A stretch of 64,000 nucleotides of DNA from Lachnospiraceae bacterium (GTDB lineage Bacteria > Bacillota > Clostridia > Lachnospirales > Lachnospiraceae), in NCBI GenBank assembly GCA_028692975.1, contig JAQUWF010000004.1:1-64000 (forward strand). Reading direction: 5' to 3'. Positions within the stretch are counted from its first letter, which is position 1. Each line of letters opens with the position of its first letter. The position numbers were made by a program, and so were the translations under genes. The notes beneath the pieces were generated by a model that saw only the letters and a list, made by a program, of their open reading frames with translations, was not told the DNA's origin and did no database searches. Below, in pieces: positions 60,201 to 64,000 of this stretch.

Positions 60201-61814
60201 ATGATGAAGAAAGTGCTGATTGCTGATGATGAACAACATATCTGCCGTTTAATAGAAAATCTGATTGATTGGGAAAAATATAATATGGAAGTGGCAGGTT
60301 TTGCAAATGATGGAAACCGGGCTTTTAAAATGTGTGAGGAGCTATGTCCGGATTTTCTGATTACGGACATCAGAATGCCGGGATTAAATGGAATCGATCT
60401 GATAAAGGCAATGCATGACGCTTTTCCCCATATACAGGTAATCATAATCACAGGATACAGTGAATTTCCATACGCTATTCAGGCGTTGAAATACAGAGTA
60501 GTGGATTATCTGCTGAAGCCGATTGAGGAAGAAGAATTAATAGCTGCACTGCAAAAAGGATTAAATCTCATTGAAAAAGAAGAGAATTATCAGGCAGAAG
60601 GTAATATCACTCTGTTAAAGTCGATGCAGGATATTAAAGATAATCTGCTGACCAGCATTCTGCATGAAGGACAGGAGGCAGAGAAAAATCCTAAGCGAAA
60701 GCAGCAGCTTGAAGAATCCCTGCTTCAGTTTGAGGGGGAAGCATGGCAGCTTCTGCAGATTGAGCTGATACTGAGCAGTGAAGACTATACATCATTTGTT
60801 CAGAAATTTCTAATAGATAAAATAAGAGAAATAGTGATCAATGAAATGAGAGGAGAAGGGATAGAGACCATAGTTGGCCTGGAGAATAATAATATTTTCT
60901 GTCTCCTTAACGGTGACATCCCTGTTTTGGAACAAACTTATACTGTTATAAAGCAAATTAAAAACAAGTTATTAATGATAAACGATATTCTGCAAAAGAT
61001 CAGCTTTACAATTGGAATCAGTAATGTATATTCTGACTTTAATCAGGTGTATGATTGTGTGAGACAGTGTCAGATCTGTGTCAATCACAAAATTCTGATG
61101 GGCAAGAATAAAATCATTTTATTTTCAGATGTACCGGAGGTTGAATTTGATGCAGCATATTTTGTCAATGAGAATTACAGATCCGTATTTTTAAAAGCAA
61201 TAGCAGATGGGAATTGGGATGAACTTTTCCATAAAATCGATGAACTGTCCGCACTTCTGTATCATTACACAGGAAAAATAGATGGGACGGTAGTGATGGA
61301 GACATACCATATCATGGTGGAGCTTTTTTTAAAAGGGATTCAGGCATATAATTTAAAAGATTCTCTGGAGTTTTCAAAAGAAAATCTGATAGAACAAAAA
61401 CAGTGCTTTTACAGTATTTCAAGCATGTTCAATTATCTGAATGACAATTTTCATATGATATTGAGAAAATGCCAAATGAAAAAAGAGGAGCAAAATACCC
61501 GTCCAATTAGAAATGCTCAAATATATATTGAGGAAAATGCGATCAATCCAATTACACTGGAGGATATAGCAAAGCATGTTGGGCTGAGTGAGACGTATTT
61601 GTCCGGTGAATTTAAAAAACAGGTTGGAAAATCAGTGGTTGATTATCTGACCTACACCAGGATACAGCATGCAAAGGAACTTTTGCTAAATCATGAGGTA
61701 AGTATTAACGAAGTGGCGGAACAGGTAGGATTTAATGATGCGAAATATTTTACAAAAAGATTCAAAAAATTTACAGGCGTATCACCTAATGAATACCGAA
61801 AACTATTCTCATAG
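60201..61814 (+). CDS. YesN-type response regulator, REC-linker-AraC
   Basis: A 537-residue response regulator. The receiver domain (about 1-120) has Asp residues in IADDEQ, the phospho-acceptor Asp near residue 56 (LITDIRMPG) and Lys in LLKPI. A middle region of about 300 residues contains weak GGDEF/PucR-like secondary structure but no motif I can name. The AraC DNA-binding domain (about 435-537) has ITLEDIAKHVGLSETYLSGE and VSINEVAEQVGFNDAKYFTK. Two in-frame ATGs (60201, 60204) follow GGTGAAG. It is the best candidate for binding the paired motifs before the two GRE genes. Confidence 0.92.
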   Translation: MMKKVLIADDEQHICRLIENLIDWEKYNMEVAGFANDGNRAFKMCEELCPDFLITDIRMPGLNGIDLIKAMHDAFPHIQVIIITGYSEFPYAIQALKYRVVDYLLKPIEEEELIAALQKGLNLIEKEENYQAEGNITLLKSMQDIKDNLLTSILHEGQEAEKNPKRKQQLEESLLQFEGEAWQLLQIELILSSEDYTSFVQKFLIDKIREIVINEMRGEGIETIVGLENNNIFCLLNGDIPVLEQTYTVIKQIKNKLLMINDILQKISFTIGISNVYSDFNQVYDCVRQCQICVNHKILMGKNKIILFSDVPEVEFDAAYFVNENYRSVFLKAIADGNWDELFHKIDELSALLYHYTGKIDGTVVMETYHIMVELFLKGIQAYNLKDSLEFSKENLIEQKQCFYSISSMFNYLNDNFHMILRKCQMKKEEQNTRPIRNAQIYIEENAINPITLEDIAKHVGLSETYLSGEFKKQVGKSVVDYLTYTRIQHAKELLLNHEVSINEVAEQVGFNDAKYFTKRFKKFTGVSPNEYRKLFS

Positions 61815-61828
61815 GGGAGACATGAGAA

Positions 61829-62869
61829 GTGAAAAAACAAACAATATCATCTTTTTTATCTGCAGCGATGACAGTGATCTGCATCTTTTTAGGCCTGGAT
61901 TTATTCCTGATCTGTTATTTTATAGTAAATGATACAAACCTTGTGATCGTAATTCTTACAATTATGAAATGTATCGTTGAAATAATATTGCTTTTGATAA
62001 ACTGGCGGCGGATCAGGCCATCGATTTCCAGTCTGCGAAAACAGTATTCGAAATTTTCAAGTGGAAAAACGATTGTTTTGGAAACAAACCCGAAAACTTA
62101 TATGTTTTTGGCAGAAGAAGTAAAACTGATTAACAGAGTAAATGAGCTGGTTAACAGAAAGCAGCTTCTCCATGAGACAAATAAGCAGGCGGAATATCTG
62201 GCACTGCAAAATCAGATCAATCCTCATTTTTTATACAACACATTAGAGGCTATGCGCGGGGATGCAATTATAAATAAAATGTATCCTCTTGCAAATGTAG
62301 CGAAGGCACTGTCCACTTATTTCAGATACACGATTTCTAATATGCAGTTTTTGGTGCCGGTTGAAGATGAACTGGAGAATATTACAAATTATTTTCTGGT
62401 TCAGAAATACCGCTTTGGTGAAAGACTGAAAATGGAAGTGCATTTTCTGGATAATGAAGAGGAAATTCGGAAATTACTGATTCCAAAACTCACATTACAG
62501 CCAATTGTAGAAAATAGTGTTTATCATGGTTTGGAGAAAATGGTGGATAGAGGTACGATTTCTTTGACGTTTGATCAGACAGAATCAAATCTGCTGATCA
62601 GTATCAAAGATTCGGGCACAGGAATGGATGAAAATACACTCTCAAAGCTGAATAACTCTTTGAATGATACACCATTTAAATCAAACGAAAACGACGGCAG
62701 ATTTTCAGACAAAACAAATCATTCCGGAATTGCATTGAAAAATGTGTCCAGAAGAATTAAGTTATTTTTTGGTGATAAATATGGAATTTATGTTTACAGT
62801 ACACAAAATGTCGGGACAAACGTAAAAATCACTTTACCACGGCAGGAATTAAATAAGACAGAAGTCTAG
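61829..62869 (+). CDS. Sensor histidine kinase with minimal membrane module
   Basis: A 346-residue LytS/YesM-type kinase. Two membrane helices (about residues 8-31 and 36-57) are joined by only a few residues, so there is no extracytoplasmic sensor domain, unlike the kinase at 4098. The His_kinase motif is LQNQINPHFLYNTLEAM with the phospho-acceptor His near residue 133. The ATPase lobe has QPIVENSVYHGLEK, KDSGTGMD and GIALKNVSRRI. The start is GTG 61829, 9 nt after GGGGAG. It probably needs a partner protein for sensing. Confidence 0.9.
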   Translation: MKKQTISSFLSAAMTVICIFLGLDLFLICYFIVNDTNLVIVILTIMKCIVEIILLLINWRRIRPSISSLRKQYSKFSSGKTIVLETNPKTYMFLAEEVKLINRVNELVNRKQLLHETNKQAEYLALQNQINPHFLYNTLEAMRGDAIINKMYPLANVAKALSTYFRYTISNMQFLVPVEDELENITNYFLVQKYRFGERLKMEVHFLDNEEEIRKLLIPKLTLQPIVENSVYHGLEKMVDRGTISLTFDQTESNLLISIKDSGTGMDENTLSKLNNSLNDTPFKSNENDGRFSDKTNHSGIALKNVSRRIKLFFGDKYGIYVYSTQNVGTNVKITLPRQELNKTEV

Positions 62870-62878
62870 GGCAAATTC

Positions 62879-64000
62879 ATGAAAAAGGAAATAATGAGAA
62901 TTAAAAATGGTATAGTACAGCAGGGAAGATTAATAAGAGGCCCGTATTTTCTACGCTTTTTTGAGGGAGAGATGAGCGGAATTATAGTAGATGCATCTTC
63001 GGAGATAGAGATATTAGAAAATCTATTTCGATGTAAAAATTCATTAATAGAAGGTGAGTTTTTCTATAAAGAGAAAAAAATTGAGTTGGAACCGAAGAAC
63101 AGAGCAGTCAAAAAGTTGATTTCCCGAAAAGTATCTGTCATTTCCATATCATCACACTTGATTGACGCTCTATCAATCATTGATAATTTATTTATTCCGG
63201 AGTATTTACTGAAGAGCAAAAAGTATAAAAAAATAGCTGCGGGTTTGATGGAGTTTTTTGATTTGGATATTTCGCTAAATAAAAAAGTACAGGATCTGAC
63301 TTTTATACAGCGGCTGCAGATTGAGCTGCTGCATGCAGTCGCAGCTCATCACAGACTGATCATCGTATCCAATGTAAATGGAAAGCTGCAGATGGAAGAA
63401 CGTCAGGAACTGGAGCAGTTGTATAGCCGCATGACCCGCATCGGGTATTCTATCTGCCAGATAGAATCACTGAAAAATATTTCTTTGGATAAGCTGGATT
63501 ATGTACAGATCATTGATAAAGGAAAATGCATTGAAGAATTAAGCCGCCCCGAAATCGACTATTCCGAAATCAGCCGTCTGGTAAACAGAAATGATGATGC
63601 GGAAAAATACTCAGAACTGGAAAAATATAAAAATACGAAACTGTATTCGGATTTAAAAAGCTCTGCTTTGGAACTAAACAGTCTGTGTTATGGGCAATTA
63701 AAAAGTATTACCCTGAACGTCCTGCGAGGGGATATAATAAAAATCAACTGTAAGGACAGCAGCAGCTTCCGGGATTTAAAAGAGATATTAACAGGAAAAG
63801 CGCCGGGAGCGGCCGGACAGATCTTATATTACGGTATTCCAATAAAAAACCAGAAATATAAAAGAAAAATAACAAAACATGAAATTGCATGTGTGGACTA
63901 TTCAAAAAACGAACAGCTGATGTTTGAAAATCTGACGATCATAGAGAACGTCAGTTATCCGCTGTGTCTGAGAAAATCGGATTTTTTCCTTCATAAAAGA
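62879..64000 (+). CDS. Walker-less ABC-ATPase-like protein (runs off the window)
   Basis: An open frame of at least 374 codons with no stop before the window ends. Read by eye, it follows the layout of a two-domain RbsA-type ATPase, but the catalytic motifs are gone. The Walker A position of domain 1 reads VDASSEIEIL, the signature region DLTFIQRLQIELLHAVAAH, and Walker B RLIIVSNVNGKL instead of LDEPT. The second domain starts near residue 265 and also has no P-loop (KINCKDSSSFRDL). It is probably an inactive homologue with a regulatory or sensing role. The start may be ATG 62879 or 62894. It lies 9 bp after the kinase gene. Confidence 0.7.
   Translation, partial: MKKEIMRIKNGIVQQGRLIRGPYFLRFFEGEMSGIIVDASSEIEILENLFRCKNSLIEGEFFYKEKKIELEPKNRAVKKLISRKVSVISISSHLIDALSIIDNLFIPEYLLKSKKYKKIAAGLMEFFDLDISLNKKVQDLTFIQRLQIELLHAVAAHHRLIIVSNVNGKLQMEERQELEQLYSRMTRIGYSICQIESLKNISLDKLDYVQIIDKGKCIEELSRPEIDYSEISRLVNRNDDAEKYSELEKYKNTKLYSDLKSSALELNSLCYGQLKSITLNVLRGDIIKINCKDSSSFRDLKEILTGKAPGAAGQILYYGIPIKNQKYKRKITKHEIACVDYSKNEQLMFENLTIIENVSYPLCLRKSDFFLHKR

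Noticed and set aside
1..64000. tRNA, rRNA, prophage, integrase or replication origin
   Set aside because: None was recognised by eye on either strand; the window reads as contiguous sugar-utilisation operons.

Overview
The window looks like a carbohydrate-utilisation region of an anaerobic, low to mid GC Gram-positive gut bacterium, most likely a member of the Lachnospiraceae (Clostridia). The reasons are the strong AGGAGG ribosome sites, YesM/YesN-type two-component systems, four CUT2 sugar importers, glycyl radical enzymes, several Rpn-family nuclease genes and the AT-rich promoters. No rRNA, tRNA, CRISPR array, phage or plasmid backbone was seen.

Layout. 0.2-3.2 kb: M29 aminopeptidase, a DeoR regulator and a HAD phosphatase. 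3.2-4.1 kb: non-coding, holding an Rpn remnant and large hairpins. 4.1-14.4 kb: sensor kinase and AraC-type regulator, a CUT1 importer without its own ATPase, and two GH31 glycosidases (probably alpha-xylosidases). 14.8-22 kb: LacI regulator, then a LacI-operator-controlled operon of an AnmK-like kinase, a CUT2 importer and a fructose-6-phosphate aldolase. 22-23.3 kb: an Rpn nuclease gene bounded by a duplicated terminator hairpin. 23.4-32.1 kb: VOC protein, DeoR regulator, deoC, split transketolase, a second DeoR regulator, phosphofructokinase, class II aldolase and ROK kinase. 32.2-32.5 kb: a foldback MITE-like element with an 8-bp target duplication. 32.7-41.7 kb: ROK regulator, CUT2 importer with two permeases, trigger-factor-like secreted protein, VOC protein and xylulokinase. 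41.8-48.7 kb: ROK regulator, medium-chain alcohol dehydrogenase, CUT2 importer and esterase. 48.7-50.2 kb: a second Rpn gene, also bounded by a duplicated terminator. 50.3-64 kb: a glycyl radical enzyme locus with its importer, activating enzyme, two-component system and a Walker-less ABC-ATPase-like protein that runs off the window.

The main discovery candidate is the last region. Two tandem 746-residue glycyl radical enzyme barrels (50400 and 52768) both stop exactly where the C-terminal glycyl radical domain should begin. That domain is encoded separately as an 84-residue protein at 55094, with its own ribosome site. This is a naturally split glycyl radical enzyme in which two different catalytic subunits apparently share one radical-carrying subunit. 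The two barrel genes carry the same 24-bp motif at the same distance from the -10 box, a likely target of the AraC-type response regulator of the locus.

The second candidate is the Rpn pattern. Two unrelated Rpn cassettes each sit between two copies of the local terminator hairpin, which suggests insertion at terminators with duplication of the target. The first also has a well-placed internal start that would produce a short C-terminal protein.

Other structure not explained by genes includes a family of palindromic repeats placed just upstream of ribosome sites inside operons, a four-unit hairpin array after deoC, and stem-loops between binding-protein genes and the next transporter gene. 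Functions are inferred from sequence motifs read by eye; no database search was run.
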